Notes: generated from the letters alone by a model not told the origin. DNA of 38,319 nt from Patescibacteria group bacterium (GCA_023485445.1 JAMCZT010000008.1:1-38319), one strand, 5' to 3'. Numbered from the stretch's first letter, positions 1 through 9,444 are shown. Numbers and translations: made by a program.

Positions 1-87
1 TTTCGATAAACTAACTGCATGAACATATTCACTTTTTGGTAAGATCTTGTAGGCTCGCATATACGAGCCACTATACATTCCCCTCAT
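1..87 (-). CDS. Possible partial ORF running off the left edge
   Basis: On the minus strand the frame is open from about position 155 to the window edge, and the first in-frame ATG is at 87. The predicted peptide begins MRGMYSGSYMRAYKILPKSE and continues off the window. I do not recognise it. No convincing Shine-Dalgarno sequence precedes the ATG. A short inverted repeat (GGCTCG/CGAGCC, 52-69) falls inside it. The codons look reasonable, but the fragment is too short to be sure that it is coding. Confidence 0.22.
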   Translation of the reverse strand, partial: MRGMYSGSYMRAYKILPKSEYVHAVSLSK

Positions 88-208
88 TAACCACTCAAGT
101 GTTACGGGATCTATCAGGTCCTGGACAATATATCTCTTGTACCCTAGAATAAATTAAACGATATAATTTATAGGAAATATTGCCTTTAAAGCTTTAACTT
201 CTATGTTC

Positions 209-237
209 TTGTCAACCCTAACAATTTCTGGCAAAAT
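209..237 (+). promoter_or_regulatory. Candidate leaderless-type promoter of uvrB
   Basis: A -35 box TTGTCA (209-214) is followed by a 17-nt spacer and a -10 box CAAAAT (232-237). The uvrB ATG begins at 244, only 6 nt after the -10 box, so transcription would start at or next to the A of the start codon. No Shine-Dalgarno sequence precedes the ATG, which fits a leaderless mRNA. The rest of 1-243 holds only the possible minus-strand fragment. Confidence 0.5.
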
Positions 238-243
238 GGGACT

Positions 244-2223
244 ATGAATGAAAAGTTCGACTTAATTTCGGCTTTTTCACCCACTGGAGACCAGCCTCAA
301 GCAATTCAAAAACTTACTGAGGGGATTAACCGTGGCATGAAATATCAAACCCTACTTGGTGCAACCGGCACTGGCAAAACATTCACCATGGCCAACGTCA
401 TCGCAAAAGTCCAAAAACCTACCCTCGTTCTCGCGCACAACAAAACTTTAGCCGCTCAATTGGCAAGCGAATTTCGGGACTTTTTCCCCAGTAACGCTGT
501 CGAATACTTCGTCTCTTACTACGATTATTATCAACCCGAGGCCTATGTACCCCACAAAGACCTTTACATTGAAAAGGATTCCGCGATTAACGAAGAAATA
601 GACCGGTTGAGGTTAGCCACCACCAAAGCCTTATTAACCAGAAAAGATGTCGTTATCGTAGCTTCTGTTTCCTGCATTTATAATATCGGCTCTCCTAACT
701 CCTACCAAAACAGCACTGTCATATTGAAGGTAGGAGATCTTTGTAATCGAACAGAAATCTTAAAAAACCTGAATAATTTACAGTATGAAAGAAACGACCT
801 TGACTTTAAACGAGGAACTTTCCGTGTTAAGGGAGATATTTTGGATATTTTTCCCGCTTATGAAGAGCAAGGAATACGAATCAATCTCTTTGGAAATCAA
901 ATTGAAAAGATCTCTGTCATTAATCCAATAAACGGAGAAAATTTAAATAACCTTACCGAAACAACGATCTTTCCTGCCCGACATTTCGTGATGCCATCTG
1001 AAAGTACCATCAAACCAATAAAAGAGATTGAAAAGGAACTCAATGAAAGTGTTAAGGACTTTAAAAGGCAGGGGAAACTGTTGGAAGCCCAAAGGCTCGA
1101 CGAAAGAACCAAGTATGATCTCGAAATGATTCAACAACTCGGCTATTGTAATGGGATTGAAAATTACTCACGGTATTTTGATGGGCGAAAACCAGGAGAG
1201 GCTCCTTACACCCTTTTGGACTACTTCCCGAAAGATTATTTATTGTTTGTCGATGAATCCCACATGACCATTCCCCAAGTCAGAGGGATGTGGGCTGGGG
1301 AAAAGAGCCGAAAGCAAACTTTGATCGACTTCGGCTTTCGCTTGCCTTCAGCAATGGACAACCGCCCCCTGCGTTACGAAGAATTCGTCCGCAAACTAGG
1401 GCAAGTCGTTTTCGTCTCAGCCACTCCAGAAGAATATGAGATTTCTTTATCCAGCCAGGTTGTGGAACAAATCATCCGTCCTACCGGTCTGATCGACCCA
1501 AAGATTTTAATTCGCCCCCAGAATGGGCAAATCAAGGATTTGATCAGAGAAATTGAAGTCCGGACTAACCAAGGCGAGCGTGTTTTAATCACCACTTTGA
1601 CCAAGAGAATGGCTGAAGAACTTTCCACCTATTTAGGCGAAGATGGAATTAAAGTAATGTATCTGCATTCCGACATCGATACTTTAGAAAGGATCACTAT
1701 TTTGCGTGATTTAAGGTTAGGAGTGTACGACGTGGTAGTAGGAATCAATCTCCTCAGAGAAGGATTAGATTTACCAGAGGTTTCTCTCGTCGCTATTCTC
1801 GACGCCGACAAGGAGGGCTTCTTGCGTTCAAAAACTTCCTTGATCCAGACCATCGGCCGAGCCGCCCGTCACGTTAATGGCCAGGTTATCATGTACGCGG
1901 ACGTTATGACCAAATCAATTCAGGTAGCCGCTGAAGAAACTAATCGGAGAAGAAAAATTCAACTTGACTATAATAAAAAGTATCACATCACGCCGACTTC
2001 AATCAAAAAGGCAGTTAAAGATATCGGTGATCGGATAAAAGAGCTCCAACCAGAGGCTTCAACTACCGAAGAATTTGACCTAACCAAAATTCCTAAAGAT
2101 GAAATTCATCGTCTAATTAAAGATCTGGAAAAACAAATGAAACAAGCCGTCCAAACACTTGAATTTGAAAAAGCCGCTCTTCTAAGGGATCAAATTTTAG
2201 AGTTGAAAAAAGAAAAGGCCTGA
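244..2223 (+). CDS. uvrB: Excinuclease ABC subunit UvrB
   Basis: UvrB is the helicase-like damage-verification subunit of nucleotide excision repair; it is loaded on DNA by UvrA and then recruits UvrC. The 659-residue product has the normal family length. It shows Walker A GATGTGKT at residues 39-46, the UvrB beta-hairpin signature ([12 protein letters not shown], about 92-103) that inserts between the strands, the DESH box near 336, and helicase C-terminal motifs such as [12 protein letters not shown] and the QTIGRAARH segment. The C-terminal UVR motif (about 620-655, [10 protein letters not shown]) is the UvrC contact. The start is the first ATG after the candidate promoter, with no Shine-Dalgarno sequence. 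The stop codon lies inside a hairpin that appears to terminate the convergent plsXY transcript. uvrA and uvrC are also in this window but not adjacent. Identification is very secure. Confidence 0.98.
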   Translation: MNEKFDLISAFSPTGDQPQAIQKLTEGINRGMKYQTLLGATGTGKTFTMANVIAKVQKPTLVLAHNKTLAAQLASEFRDFFPSNAVEYFVSYYDYYQPEAYVPHKDLYIEKDSAINEEIDRLRLATTKALLTRKDVVIVASVSCIYNIGSPNSYQNSTVILKVGDLCNRTEILKNLNNLQYERNDLDFKRGTFRVKGDILDIFPAYEEQGIRINLFGNQIEKISVINPINGENLNNLTETTIFPARHFVMPSESTIKPIKEIEKELNESVKDFKRQGKLLEAQRLDERTKYDLEMIQQLGYCNGIENYSRYFDGRKPGEAPYTLLDYFPKDYLLFVDESHMTIPQVRGMWAGEKSRKQTLIDFGFRLPSAMDNRPLRYEEFVRKLGQVVFVSATPEEYEISLSSQVVEQIIRPTGLIDPKILIRPQNGQIKDLIREIEVRTNQGERVLITTLTKRMAEELSTYLGEDGIKVMYLHSDIDTLERITILRDLRLGVYDVVVGINLLREGLDLPEVSLVAILDADKEGFLRSKTSLIQTIGRAARHVNGQVIMYADVMTKSIQVAAEETNRRRKIQLDYNKKYHITPTSIKKAVKDIGDRIKELQPEASTTEEFDLTKIPKDEIHRLIKDLEKQMKQAVQTLEFEKAALLRDQILELKKEKA

Positions 2224-2237
2224 AAAAAATCAGGCCT
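2203..2237 (-). terminator. Rho-independent terminator for plsX-plsY, overlapping the end of uvrB
   Basis: The inverted repeat AGGCCTGA (2216-2223) / TCAGGCCT (2230-2237) has a 6-nt A loop on the plus strand. Read on the minus strand, the 8-bp hairpin is followed by TTTTCTTTTTT, a classical intrinsic terminator for the convergent plsX-plsY operon. On the plus strand there is no U tract (CGAGCG follows), so termination of uvrB here would be weaker. The hairpin includes the last uvrB codons and its stop, so the U tract is encoded within the Lys-rich uvrB C-terminus. Confidence 0.75.
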
Positions 2238-2272
2238 CGAGCGTTTAAGTCTTCCTCTCGTAAAACTTCCTT

Positions 2273-2893
2273 TCAACCCTCAACTGTTTCCTTCTGGCCA
2301 AGTTTCCGTTCTGTCCCAAGAGCCAACCGGCCGATGTTATCGGCGTGCCTAAGCAAAATCACTAACCAAGCCAGGAAGGCGAAAATCCTATACTCCAAAG
2401 GCAGAAAATAGTAATTTGAATAGGCTAAAACCAGTAACAAAACTGTAGTAGCGCCCACAAGCGAGCCAAGGGAAACATAGCGCTTGGCCACGACTAGCAC
2501 TATTGCCACCAGTAATCCGCCTAATGTCGGGAAGGGAGAAAAAAGAAGCATAACGCCTAAGCTACTAGTCACTCCTTTCCCTGCCGGGCTTTTGAAGTAA
2601 ACAGACCAACAATTACCAGCGACAACTGCCAAACCGCAAAGCATCTCCATGAAGGGGGAATTAGTCATTTCCCGAACCAAAAGGATCATCGCCATGGCTT
2701 TCGCCAAGTCAACGATAAAGGCCACCACTCCCAGACCCCAACCCAAGTTTCGAACAACATTGGTCGCCCCGGTGCTGCCGCTACCTTTCTCGCGAAGATT
2801 GATCCCCTTTAGCGTTCCCAAAAAGTAACCAGTAGAAAACGCTCCGACAAGATAGGCTAGTGCAATTAGGAAAAATGCCTCAATAATACTCAT
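2273..2893 (-). CDS. plsY: Acyl-phosphate:glycerol-3-phosphate acyltransferase PlsY
   Basis: This integral membrane enzyme transfers an acyl group from acyl-phosphate to sn-glycerol-3-phosphate, giving lysophosphatidic acid. The 206-residue product has the multi-helix profile of the family and its conserved loops: GSGSTGATNVVRNLG (about 37-51), the phosphate-binding AGKGVTSSLG (about 104-113), and the C-terminal RHADNIGRLALGTERKLG. It lies directly downstream of plsX, which makes the acyl-phosphate substrate, so the two form a two-step operon. The start ATG has a good Shine-Dalgarno sequence (GGAG, about 7 nt upstream on the minus strand). The region between plsX and plsY contains a stable hairpin. 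A terminator lies just past the stop. Both Pls enzymes imply that this organism retains at least part of phospholipid synthesis, which is not universal in reduced genomes. Confidence 0.95.
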   Translation of the reverse strand: MSIIEAFFLIALAYLVGAFSTGYFLGTLKGINLREKGSGSTGATNVVRNLGWGLGVVAFIVDLAKAMAMILLVREMTNSPFMEMLCGLAVVAGNCWSVYFKSPAGKGVTSSLGVMLLFSPFPTLGGLLVAIVLVVAKRYVSLGSLVGATTVLLLVLAYSNYYFLPLEYRIFAFLAWLVILLRHADNIGRLALGTERKLGQKETVEG

Positions 2894-2931
2894 GTCCCTT
2901 CTCCTTTTTTTGTTGTTTTTTTAAAATGTTC

Positions 2932-2966
2932 TCCGGCTGGAAACCCTATCAAATATTCCAGCCGGA
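2932..2966. other. Intergenic hairpin between plsX and plsY
   Basis: A perfect 11-bp inverted repeat, TCCGGCTGGAA / TTCCAGCCGGA, with a 13-nt loop occupies the 81-bp plsX-plsY gap. No U tract directly follows on either strand, so it is not a standard terminator. In the plsXY mRNA it would fold upstream of the plsY ribosome-binding site and could act as a processing or stability element. Function is not known. Confidence 0.5.
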
Positions 2967-2974
2967 AAAATGCG

Positions 2975-4057
2975 TCACCTACAGGCTGAAAAGTCCTTTT
3001 CGACTTCCCTCTGTATCATCTGGACGAGGTCTTGTTCTACCACCTCTTTTGCCACTCTAATCGCATTTCTGATCGCCTTTGGGCTGCTTCTCCCATGAGC
3101 CACAATACAAACCCCATCAATACCCAATAACGGAGAGCCGCCCCATTCCGCGTAATCGAGTCGTTTTTTAACTCTTCTTAATTGCAAGAGTGCGGGCAAG
3201 TTAACGATCATTCGCAACCAGTTAGCAGTCAATTCTTCCTTGATTATTTCTTGCAAATATTTCGCCGTTCCCTCAGCCGATTTTATGAGGACATTGCCGA
3301 CAAAGCCATCGCAAACCACAACGTCAGCAAGACCTGCGGTGATATCCTTTCCTTCCACGTTGCCGACGAAGTTTATCTTACCTAAAGAACGTTGTTCTCC
3401 AAAAAGCGGATAAGCGGAAAGAGTCAGTTGATTGCCTTTGGTCTCTTCTTCGCCGATATTAAGCAAGCCAACCCTGGGATTTGCTGAACCCAGTAATTTT
3501 GCGTAACAGCTTCCCATGAAACCAAATTGGACAAGGTATTCAGGCTTGCAGTCAGAATTAGCCCCAATGTCGAGGACAACCACACGACCTGTCTTGGTCG
3601 GCAGGACGATTCCTAAAGCAGGGCGTTCGATCCCTTCAATCCGCCTAAGATAGTAAGAAGCGTTAACCATGATAGCTCCGGTATTGCCCGCAGAGACAAA
3701 AGCTGCCGCCTCTCCTTTTTTCACCATTTTAAGTCCTAAGGCTATTGTAGACGCTGGCTTTTTCCGGATAGTATCACGCGGATGTTCTTTCATTTCTACC
3801 ATTTGGTCAGTCTGCAATACTGGAATCCATGAGCCATCATATTTTTCCCAAGGATCGTCTGGTAGCGCTTGATAAAACTCTGGCTTTAAGCCGAACTTCC
3901 TTACTTCAGGAGAAATGTCCAGGAAACGGCCGATCAGGATTGGGATAATACCAAATTCTCGCGCTGCCTCCATAGCACCCTTGACTACCACGTTCGGTCC
4001 GTGGTCTCCTCCCATTGCGTCAATCGCAATGATTAGATTCCTCGCTGTCTTTTTCAT
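2975..4057 (-). CDS. plsX: Phosphate acyltransferase PlsX
   Basis: PlsX converts acyl-ACP plus phosphate to acyl-phosphate, the donor used by PlsY. The 360-residue protein is slightly longer than typical members. It has the family N-terminal signature IAIDAMGGDHGP (about 11-22), then SAGNTGAIM (about 122-130), RPALGIVLPT, the LDIGAN segment, NIGEEETKG and VCDGFVGNV, and the C-terminal SPLLGIDGVCIVAHG. It is first in a minus-strand operon with plsY. The ATG at 4057 is supported by a strong Shine-Dalgarno sequence (GGGAGG, minus strand) and by a near-consensus promoter upstream. The peripheral N-terminal extension MKKTARNL is short and basic. No anomalies are seen. Confidence 0.97.
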   Translation of the reverse strand: MKKTARNLIIAIDAMGGDHGPNVVVKGAMEAAREFGIIPILIGRFLDISPEVRKFGLKPEFYQALPDDPWEKYDGSWIPVLQTDQMVEMKEHPRDTIRKKPASTIALGLKMVKKGEAAAFVSAGNTGAIMVNASYYLRRIEGIERPALGIVLPTKTGRVVVLDIGANSDCKPEYLVQFGFMGSCYAKLLGSANPRVGLLNIGEEETKGNQLTLSAYPLFGEQRSLGKINFVGNVEGKDITAGLADVVVCDGFVGNVLIKSAEGTAKYLQEIIKEELTANWLRMIVNLPALLQLRRVKKRLDYAEWGGSPLLGIDGVCIVAHGRSSPKAIRNAIRVAKEVVEQDLVQMIQREVEKDFSACR

Positions 4058-4083
4058 TTAATCCCTCCCACTTTTTTATAAGC

Positions 4084-4113
4084 TTTATACACAGTTTACT
4101 ACCAATTTGTCAA
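4084..4113 (-). promoter_or_regulatory. Promoter of the plsX-plsY operon
   Basis: Reading the minus strand, TTGACA (complement of 4108-4113), an 18-nt spacer and TATAAA (complement of 4084-4089), the latter preceded by TGTG, form a near-consensus sigma70-type promoter. It lies 27 nt upstream of the plsX ATG, and a GGGAGG ribosome site lies between them, so this transcript has a leader, unlike the uvr genes. Confidence 0.65.
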
Positions 4114-4130
4114 ATATCAAAAGACTCTTA

Positions 4131-4150
4131 TTTAATCATATTTAATCATA
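4131..4150. repeat. Tandem 10-bp direct repeat in the divergent promoter region
   Basis: TTTAATCATA occurs twice in tandem (4131-4140, 4141-4150) in the very AT-rich space between the divergent plsX promoter and the plus-strand extended -10 element. One helical turn of spacing would suit an operator or an UP-like element, but no function can be assigned. Confidence 0.4.
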
Positions 4151-4173
4151 TTTATATTATTATTGTAATGTTA

Positions 4174-4182
4174 TGTTATAAT
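4174..4182 (+). promoter_or_regulatory. Extended -10 promoter of the small Cys-rich protein gene
   Basis: TGtTATAAT (4174-4182) is a perfect extended -10 element; no good -35 box is visible at the usual distance, which extended -10 promoters tolerate. A Shine-Dalgarno sequence GGAGAGG follows at 4207-4213, three nucleotides before the ATG at 4217. Confidence 0.55.
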
Positions 4183-4216
4183 AATATTTAAAATAATCTA
4201 CTTATTGGAGAGGTTT

Positions 4217-4447
4217 ATGGGTAGGTCAACCAAAAGAAGGGATGGATCAAGAAAAGCGCTTTTTCACCTTTGCCGCAGTTGCCGACTAGCCCATCACGAA
4301 AAGTACTGTCCGCGATGTGGGCTAGCACAGAGAATCACCATTCCGTGCTGCCGCCCGCTAGATAATAACGAGGAAGGAAGCAGTCCTTGCCTTAAGTGTA
4401 AAGAGCTTTCAAACTGCCAACCGAGCTTGGAAAATTGCTACAACTAA
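4217..4447 (+). CDS. Small Cys-rich zinc-ribbon-like protein of unknown function
   Basis: This is a 76-residue basic, Cys-rich protein. The ORF track starts at a TTG at 4205, but that codon lies beside or inside the Shine-Dalgarno sequence GGAGAGG, so the ATG at 4217 is the likelier start. The product begins [20 protein letters not shown]. It has CxxC pairs: LCRSC, then after 11 residues YCPRCG, then PCC, CLKC and a further Cys. Two treble-clef or ribbon Zn sites are plausible. The basic N-terminus suggests nucleic-acid or ribosome contact, but I do not recognise the family. It stands alone between divergent plsX and downstream uvrA, with its own extended -10 promoter and a downstream hairpin. 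Confidence 0.7.
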   Translation: MGRSTKRRDGSRKALFHLCRSCRLAHHEKYCPRCGLAQRITIPCCRPLDNNEEGSSPCLKCKELSNCQPSLENCYN

Positions 4448-4454
4448 TCCTATT

Positions 4455-4487
4455 AGGCCATCTGATTAACCAGTTGTCAGATGGCCT
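4455..4487 (+). terminator. Hairpin downstream of the Cys-rich gene (possible terminator)
   Basis: A perfect 11-bp stem AGGCCATCTGA / TCAGATGGCCT with an 11-nt loop starts 8 nt after the stop codon of the Cys-rich gene. It is not followed by a U tract (TAGACCC), so intrinsic termination would be inefficient; it may protect the 3' end of the mRNA. It lies just upstream of the uvrA promoter. Confidence 0.45.
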
Positions 4488-4514
4488 TAGACCCTTCCAA
4501 AAAATTCCCCAAAG

Positions 4515-4523
4515 TGTTATAAT
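4515..4523 (+). promoter_or_regulatory. Extended -10 promoter of uvrA, near-leaderless
   Basis: TGtTATAAT (4515-4523) matches the extended -10 consensus, identical to the element before the Cys-rich gene. The uvrA ATG follows 10 nt later, so the 5' leader would be only a few nucleotides. No Shine-Dalgarno sequence lies between the box and the ATG. This fixes the start at 4534 rather than the ORF-track start at 4435. Confidence 0.55.
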
Positions 4524-4533
4524 TTTCCTTCAA

Positions 4534-7383
4534 ATGTCTGACAAGATCACCATTCGCGGGGCGCGCGAACACAACTTAAAAAATATCGACTTAGAAATCC
4601 CTCGAAATAAGCTCGTCGTATTTACCGGCATTTCCGGAAGTGGAAAGTCAACCTTGGCGTTCGACACAATTTATGCTGAAGGCCAGCGACGTTATGTCGA
4701 ATCTCTTTCCGCCTACGCCAGACAGTTTCTGGGTCTAATGGAAAAGCCAGACGTCGACCAGATTGAAGGGCTTTCTCCCGCTATTTCAATCGATCAAAAG
4801 TCCGCATCGCACAACCCTCGATCTACGGTCGGCACAGTTACGGAAATTTATGATTACTTAAGGCTTTTATACGCCCGAATCGGTCATCCGCATTGTCCAA
4901 AGTGCGGAAAAGAAATTACCACCCAGACGGTGCAGCAAATCGTCGACCAAGTCTATGATCTTCCAAAAGAAGGCAAAGTCTTGATCTTGGCTCCCTTAGT
5001 TAAAGGCCGAAAGGGCACCTACGAAGAAATTTTTTCAGATCTTAAGAAAAAAGGTTATGCCCGAGTTAGAGTCGATGGAAACGTTTACGAGCTGGAGGAG
5101 GAAATCAAAATTTCACGCTACCAAACTCACAGCATTGAAGTCGTAGTTGACCGGCTAGTCCTTCCAATAGAAAAATCCCGTTTAACCGACTCCATCGAAA
5201 CTGCTTTGAAACTAGGGGAAGGAATAGTAATAGTAGCTTTACAAAAAAACGACAAGAAAAGCTTTTCTGATTTAATTTTTTCCGAAAAATTTGCTTGTCC
5301 TAATTGCGGAATTTCGATTACCGAAATTGAACCCCGCACCTTTAGTTTCAATTCTCCTTATGGGGCCTGCCCTCATTGCACAGGGCTAGGAGTGACTCTA
5401 GAGATCGATCCCGAGCTTATCATTAACCCCAATCTTTCCATTTCAGAGGGCGGAATTCTTCCTTGGTCAAGACTGATGGCCTCCGATTCATGGCATTTAG
5501 GTTTAGTCAAAACCTTAGCTGAAGAAAAAGCTTTTTCGCTGCATGAACCTATAAAAAATCTAAGCGAGGAAGCAAAAAAGGCTTTATTATATGGCGATGA
5601 CTCGATCCTTCACGTCACTTTCCGTAACCGATTCAACCGAACGAGGACCTACTCAACCACCTTTGAAGGAATTATCCCAAACCTCATGCGTCGGTTTAAA
5701 GAAACTGAATCTGACTACGTCAAAAATGAGATCCAAAAATACATGGGCCAAAAACTTTGTCCCATCTGCCAAGGAGCCAGGCTCAAACCCGAAGCGCTTT
5801 CAATAACTATTTCAGAAAAATCTATTAGCGACGCAACGCAGATTTCGATAAAAAATGCCGCTACCTGGTTCGATTCCTTAAACCAAAGTAAGCTTTCAGA
5901 AAAGGAATTCGATATCGCCCGCCAAATCCTAAAAGAGATCAATAGTCGCTTAAAATTTTTAATCGACGTCGGCCTAGATTATTTAACCTTAGACCGAGGT
6001 GCGGCCACCTTATCCGGCGGGGAAGCCCAACGAATCCGCTTAGCCTCTCAAATCGGATCTGGGTTAACAGGCGTCCTCTATGTTTTGGACGAGCCCTCGA
6101 TTGGCTTACATCAAAAAGATAACCATAAACTGATCGAAACGCTTAAAAGACTTCGCGACTTAGGCAATACTGTTATCGTCGTTGAACATGACGAAGACAC
6201 CATTCGTTCTGCCGATTGGGTTGTCGATATCGGCCCTGGAGCGGGGGAGCACGGGGGAAAAATCATCGTTGCGGGAACACCAGAGGAAATTATCCAAAAC
6301 CTTGATTCTGTCACCGGACAGTACTTATCTGGACAAAAAATTGTTGGAAAATTTAAAGACGCTACGGATGACTTTTCTCAAACCGGTGAGCTTACTATCG
6401 TCGGAGCCACCGAGCACAACCTTAAAAATATTGATGTTTCCATTCCTTTAGGTCATTTTGTCTGTGTCACTGGCGTTTCTGGAAGCGGCAAGTCTACTTT
6501 AGTAAACGATATCTTATATAAAGCCATGGCCACTAAGATTTATGGGTCAAAAGAAAAAGCAGGAAGTTATCAAGAAATTAAAGGGGCAGAACTATTAAAT
6601 AAAGTAATCAACATTGACCAGTCACCGATAGGTCGAACCCCTCGTTCCAACCCCGCCACATACACAGGAGCTTTTAACTTCATCCGTGAAATTTTTGCCC
6701 GCACCCAGGAAGCAAAGATTCGTGGTTACAGCGAAGGAAGGTTTTCCTTTAACGTTAAGGGCGGCCGCTGTGAAACTTGCCAGGGAGACGGCACCATCAA
6801 GATCGAAATGCAGTTTCTTCCCGACGTTTACGTCCCTTGTGAAGCTTGCCAAGGGAAAAGATATAACCGAGAAGCTTTGGAAATAGAATATAAAGGCAAA
6901 AATATTTCTGACGTTTTAAACATGACGGTAGAGGAGGCCTTGGCCTTTTTCGAAAATATCCCTACCATTAAAACAAAACTCCAAACGCTCAACGACGTGG
7001 GCCTTGGCTATATCCGTTTAGGCCAGAGTGCCCCGACTCTCTCAGGTGGTGAAGCCCAAAGGATCAAACTCGCAACGGAACTTTCTCGCCGTGCTACCGG
7101 TAAAACTCTCTATATCTTAGACGAACCAACTACCGGGTTACATTTCGCCGACGTACAAAACTTGCTTAACGTCTTGCATCGTCTGGTTAAAAATGGTAAT
7201 ACTGTTTTAGTCATTGAACACAACCTAGACGTCATTAAAACCGCGGATTGGATTATTGATTTAGGCCCGGAGGGCGGAGACAATGGAGGACAAGTCACTG
7301 GCACTGGCACACCAAGGGCTTTAGCGAACAATCTTACATCGTTTACAGGACAATATCTGCAAAAGGTATTGTCAAGTTCTTAA
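4534..7383 (+). CDS. uvrA: Excinuclease ABC subunit UvrA
   Basis: UvrA is the ABC-type ATPase dimer that detects helix-distorting damage and loads UvrB. From the ATG at 4534 the protein is 949 residues, the usual length, and starts [18 protein letters not shown] as family members do. The extra 33 codons in the ORF track run through the terminator-like hairpin and promoter and are not part of the gene. Visible motifs are the first Walker A (GISGSGKS, about 32-39), Zn modules CPKCG, CPNCG with CPHCTG and the second-half CETCQGDG with [10 protein letters not shown], two signature motifs [13 protein letters not shown] and [13 protein letters not shown], the second Walker [10 protein letters not shown], and Walker B segments [11 protein letters not shown] and [11 protein letters not shown]. 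All catalytic elements are present. The histidine-kinase promoter overlaps its last codons. Confidence 0.98.
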   Translation: MSDKITIRGAREHNLKNIDLEIPRNKLVVFTGISGSGKSTLAFDTIYAEGQRRYVESLSAYARQFLGLMEKPDVDQIEGLSPAISIDQKSASHNPRSTVGTVTEIYDYLRLLYARIGHPHCPKCGKEITTQTVQQIVDQVYDLPKEGKVLILAPLVKGRKGTYEEIFSDLKKKGYARVRVDGNVYELEEEIKISRYQTHSIEVVVDRLVLPIEKSRLTDSIETALKLGEGIVIVALQKNDKKSFSDLIFSEKFACPNCGISITEIEPRTFSFNSPYGACPHCTGLGVTLEIDPELIINPNLSISEGGILPWSRLMASDSWHLGLVKTLAEEKAFSLHEPIKNLSEEAKKALLYGDDSILHVTFRNRFNRTRTYSTTFEGIIPNLMRRFKETESDYVKNEIQKYMGQKLCPICQGARLKPEALSITISEKSISDATQISIKNAATWFDSLNQSKLSEKEFDIARQILKEINSRLKFLIDVGLDYLTLDRGAATLSGGEAQRIRLASQIGSGLTGVLYVLDEPSIGLHQKDNHKLIETLKRLRDLGNTVIVVEHDEDTIRSADWVVDIGPGAGEHGGKIIVAGTPEEIIQNLDSVTGQYLSGQKIVGKFKDATDDFSQTGELTIVGATEHNLKNIDVSIPLGHFVCVTGVSGSGKSTLVNDILYKAMATKIYGSKEKAGSYQEIKGAELLNKVINIDQSPIGRTPRSNPATYTGAFNFIREIFARTQEAKIRGYSEGRFSFNVKGGRCETCQGDGTIKIEMQFLPDVYVPCEACQGKRYNREALEIEYKGKNISDVLNMTVEEALAFFENIPTIKTKLQTLNDVGLGYIRLGQSAPTLSGGEAQRIKLATELSRRATGKTLYILDEPTTGLHFADVQNLLNVLHRLVKNGNTVLVIEHNLDVIKTADWIIDLGPEGGDNGGQVTGTGTPRALANNLTSFTGQYLQKVLSSS

Positions 7384-7397
7384 ATTTTTGATACAAT
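7369..7397 (+). promoter_or_regulatory. Leaderless-type promoter of the histidine kinase gene
   Basis: TTGTCA (7369-7374), a 17-nt spacer and TACAAT (7392-7397) form a strong promoter. The kinase ATG is at 7405, 7 nt after the -10 box, with no Shine-Dalgarno sequence. The arrangement matches that in front of uvrB. The -35 box is inside the 3' end of uvrA. Confidence 0.65.
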
Positions 7398-7404
7398 ACC
7401 TGCC

Positions 7405-9444
7405 ATGAAAAGCAAAGAAACAACCAGAAGGAATTCTCTTTATAAAAATAAGACAAAAATCCAACTAAAGTTGGCTAAGGCTCTAAGCTCAACCTTAGAT
7501 ATTGATAAGCGAATTTCATTAATCGCGAAAGAAATCTCTCACGTTTTTGATGTTGAACGATGTAACATCTTTTTAGTCAATGAGAAAAAGACTCATCTTA
7601 TTCCCCAAGCTTCCACTTCAGAAAAACTTAGCCAGCTTTGGCAAGAAACGCCAATCGATTTAAAAAGCAACTCTACTACCGCGAAAGTTGTTCGAAGCGG
7701 GAAAGTAGAAATGATTGAGAACGCTTCAAAGGTCCCTGGAGCTTACCGAAAATTGGTCAAAAGGTTTAATATCAAATCCTCCCTTTACGTCCCCATGAAA
7801 TTCAAGGGAGAAACCATAGGGGTCATCGTTATCGATGATACAAAAAAGTATCGGGTCTTTTCCGATGACGAGATAGGTTTTGCCTCGATGTTGGCTAGTC
7901 AAGCAGCCGTCTCTTTAGAGAACGCCAAACTTTATGAGGAGATCAACCGAGAAAGGCTTAACTTAAAAAACATCCAAAACTCCATCCCAGATGGAATTAT
8001 TATTTATAATAAAGATGAAAGGATAATCAGCCTCAACAAGGCGGCAAGGGAAATTTTCAAATTTAAAAAGGATCCTGTCGGTAGATTCCGGTCAGAAGTC
8101 TTGTTCGGAGAGAAAGGAAATTATCTTGACGGGAAGCTAGAAACCACCTTCAACACTAGCCAGGCCTTCCAAGAGGCTATCTCTTTTGGAAAAAATCCTC
8201 AAATCATTTCTGTTTTGCATCGAGGAAGGAAACGCTATTACCACAATGTTCTTTTTTCACCTCAATTTGATAAAGATGGGCAGGTTGATAGTGTAATTGC
8301 TACAATCAGGGATATTTCAAAGATCATTCAACAAGAAAATAAAATAAAAGAGCAACTTAAGAGAGAAGCGCAAGAAAAGGAACGTTGGGAGGCTGTCTTT
8401 AATAATGTCGACGAAGGAATCATCATTCTTGGGAGGAACCGACAAATTAAAAAGGTCAATCCTGGTTTTGAAATCCTCACAGGCCTTCGAGCAGAAGAAG
8501 TTATCGGAAAATTTTGCTGGCAAGCCAATCCAGCTTATAATTCAAAGGGCGAAAAAATTTGCGACACAAGTTGTCCTATTAAAAAGCTAGAAGAAACCAG
8601 AGAGGCTATTCCTTATTTTGAACATAAAATCAAGACCAATTACGGCAAGGAAACCTGGACAGGTTCTAGTTTCAGTCCTCTTAAAGATTCGCAAGGAAAG
8701 ATCAAAGGAACGATCCACGTCATACGAGACATCACTAAGTTAAAGGAATTGGATAAAACCAAATCCGAGTTTGTTTCCATCGCTTCTCATGAGCTGCGTA
8801 CTCCTTTAACCGTCATTAATGGTTATCTATCCTTGTTACTCTCAGGAGACCTGGGAAAAATTTCGCCGAACCACCAAATAATTTTTAACAAGATCTACAG
8901 CGATACCCAAAGGCTGACCCGTTTAGTGGAGGATTTATTGAATGTCGCGCGGATCGAAGAAGGAAGATTAAAACTAAATCCGGAAAAAGTAGAAATGGCA
9001 CAGCTAGTTAAGGATACAGTGGAAGAATATAAAATTTACGCGGAAAGCAAAAAAATCTCCCTGAACTTTATTGTCCCAAAAAATAAAAATACTCAAGTTT
9101 TTATCGATAAAAATAAAATCAAACAAGTCCTTACTAACTTGATTGACAACGCCATCAAATACACTCCAGAAAAAGGAAAAGTCAAGGTTAAAATCACTGA
9201 GGAAGATAGACTTATCGCAATCACCATCGAAGATAATGGAATTGGTATCTCCAAGCAAGCCTTACCGTCGCTTTTTACAAAATTTCAGCAGGTTAGCGGA
9301 AGCTACATCAAGGAAAATAAAGGTACCGGCTTAGGCCTCTTCATCGTCAAAGGCCTTGTTGAATTACATGGTGGAAATATCGATGTTAAATCCACTTACG
9401 GTCAAGGTTCAACTTTCCGGTTTACCTTGCCAAAAACAGCGTAA
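7405..9444 (+). CDS. Soluble sensor histidine kinase, GAF-PAS-PAS-HisKA-HATPase
   Basis: This 679-residue sensor kinase has no transmembrane segment or signal peptide, so it should sense a cytoplasmic cue. Domains in order: a GAF domain (about 20-180), PAS 1 (about 190-305), a coiled stretch, PAS 2 (about 325-445) containing CDTSCPIKKLEE, HisKA (about 452-520) with the phospho-acceptor in SHELRTPL at His462, and an HATPase_c domain with N-box NLIDNAIKYTP, G1 DNGIGIS and G2 GTGLGLFIVKGL. All kinase motifs are intact. The two Cys in PAS 2 might be redox or ligand sensing, but this is speculative. The cognate regulator follows 32 nt downstream. The ATG is selected because it lies directly downstream of a leaderless-type promoter. 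Confidence 0.93.
   Translation: MKSKETTRRNSLYKNKTKIQLKLAKALSSTLDIDKRISLIAKEISHVFDVERCNIFLVNEKKTHLIPQASTSEKLSQLWQETPIDLKSNSTTAKVVRSGKVEMIENASKVPGAYRKLVKRFNIKSSLYVPMKFKGETIGVIVIDDTKKYRVFSDDEIGFASMLASQAAVSLENAKLYEEINRERLNLKNIQNSIPDGIIIYNKDERIISLNKAAREIFKFKKDPVGRFRSEVLFGEKGNYLDGKLETTFNTSQAFQEAISFGKNPQIISVLHRGRKRYYHNVLFSPQFDKDGQVDSVIATIRDISKIIQQENKIKEQLKREAQEKERWEAVFNNVDEGIIILGRNRQIKKVNPGFEILTGLRAEEVIGKFCWQANPAYNSKGEKICDTSCPIKKLEETREAIPYFEHKIKTNYGKETWTGSSFSPLKDSQGKIKGTIHVIRDITKLKELDKTKSEFVSIASHELRTPLTVINGYLSLLLSGDLGKISPNHQIIFNKIYSDTQRLTRLVEDLLNVARIEEGRLKLNPEKVEMAQLVKDTVEEYKIYAESKKISLNFIVPKNKNTQVFIDKNKIKQVLTNLIDNAIKYTPEKGKVKVKITEEDRLIAITIEDNGIGISKQALPSLFTKFQQVSGSYIKENKGTGLGLFIVKGLVELHGGNIDVKSTYGQGSTFRFTLPKTA

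Noticed and set aside
52-69. Short inverted repeat GGCTCG/CGAGCC
   Set aside because: Only 6 bp with no U tract, and inside a possible coding fragment; could easily be chance.
4205-4216. TTG start for the small Cys-rich gene
   Set aside because: The TTG overlaps the Shine-Dalgarno sequence GGAGAGG, which properly serves the ATG at 4217.
4435-4533. N-terminal 33-codon extension of the uvrA ORF
   Set aside because: It runs through a hairpin and an extended -10 promoter, and UvrA homologues begin at the MSDKITIRG-like segment, so the start at 4534 is preferred.
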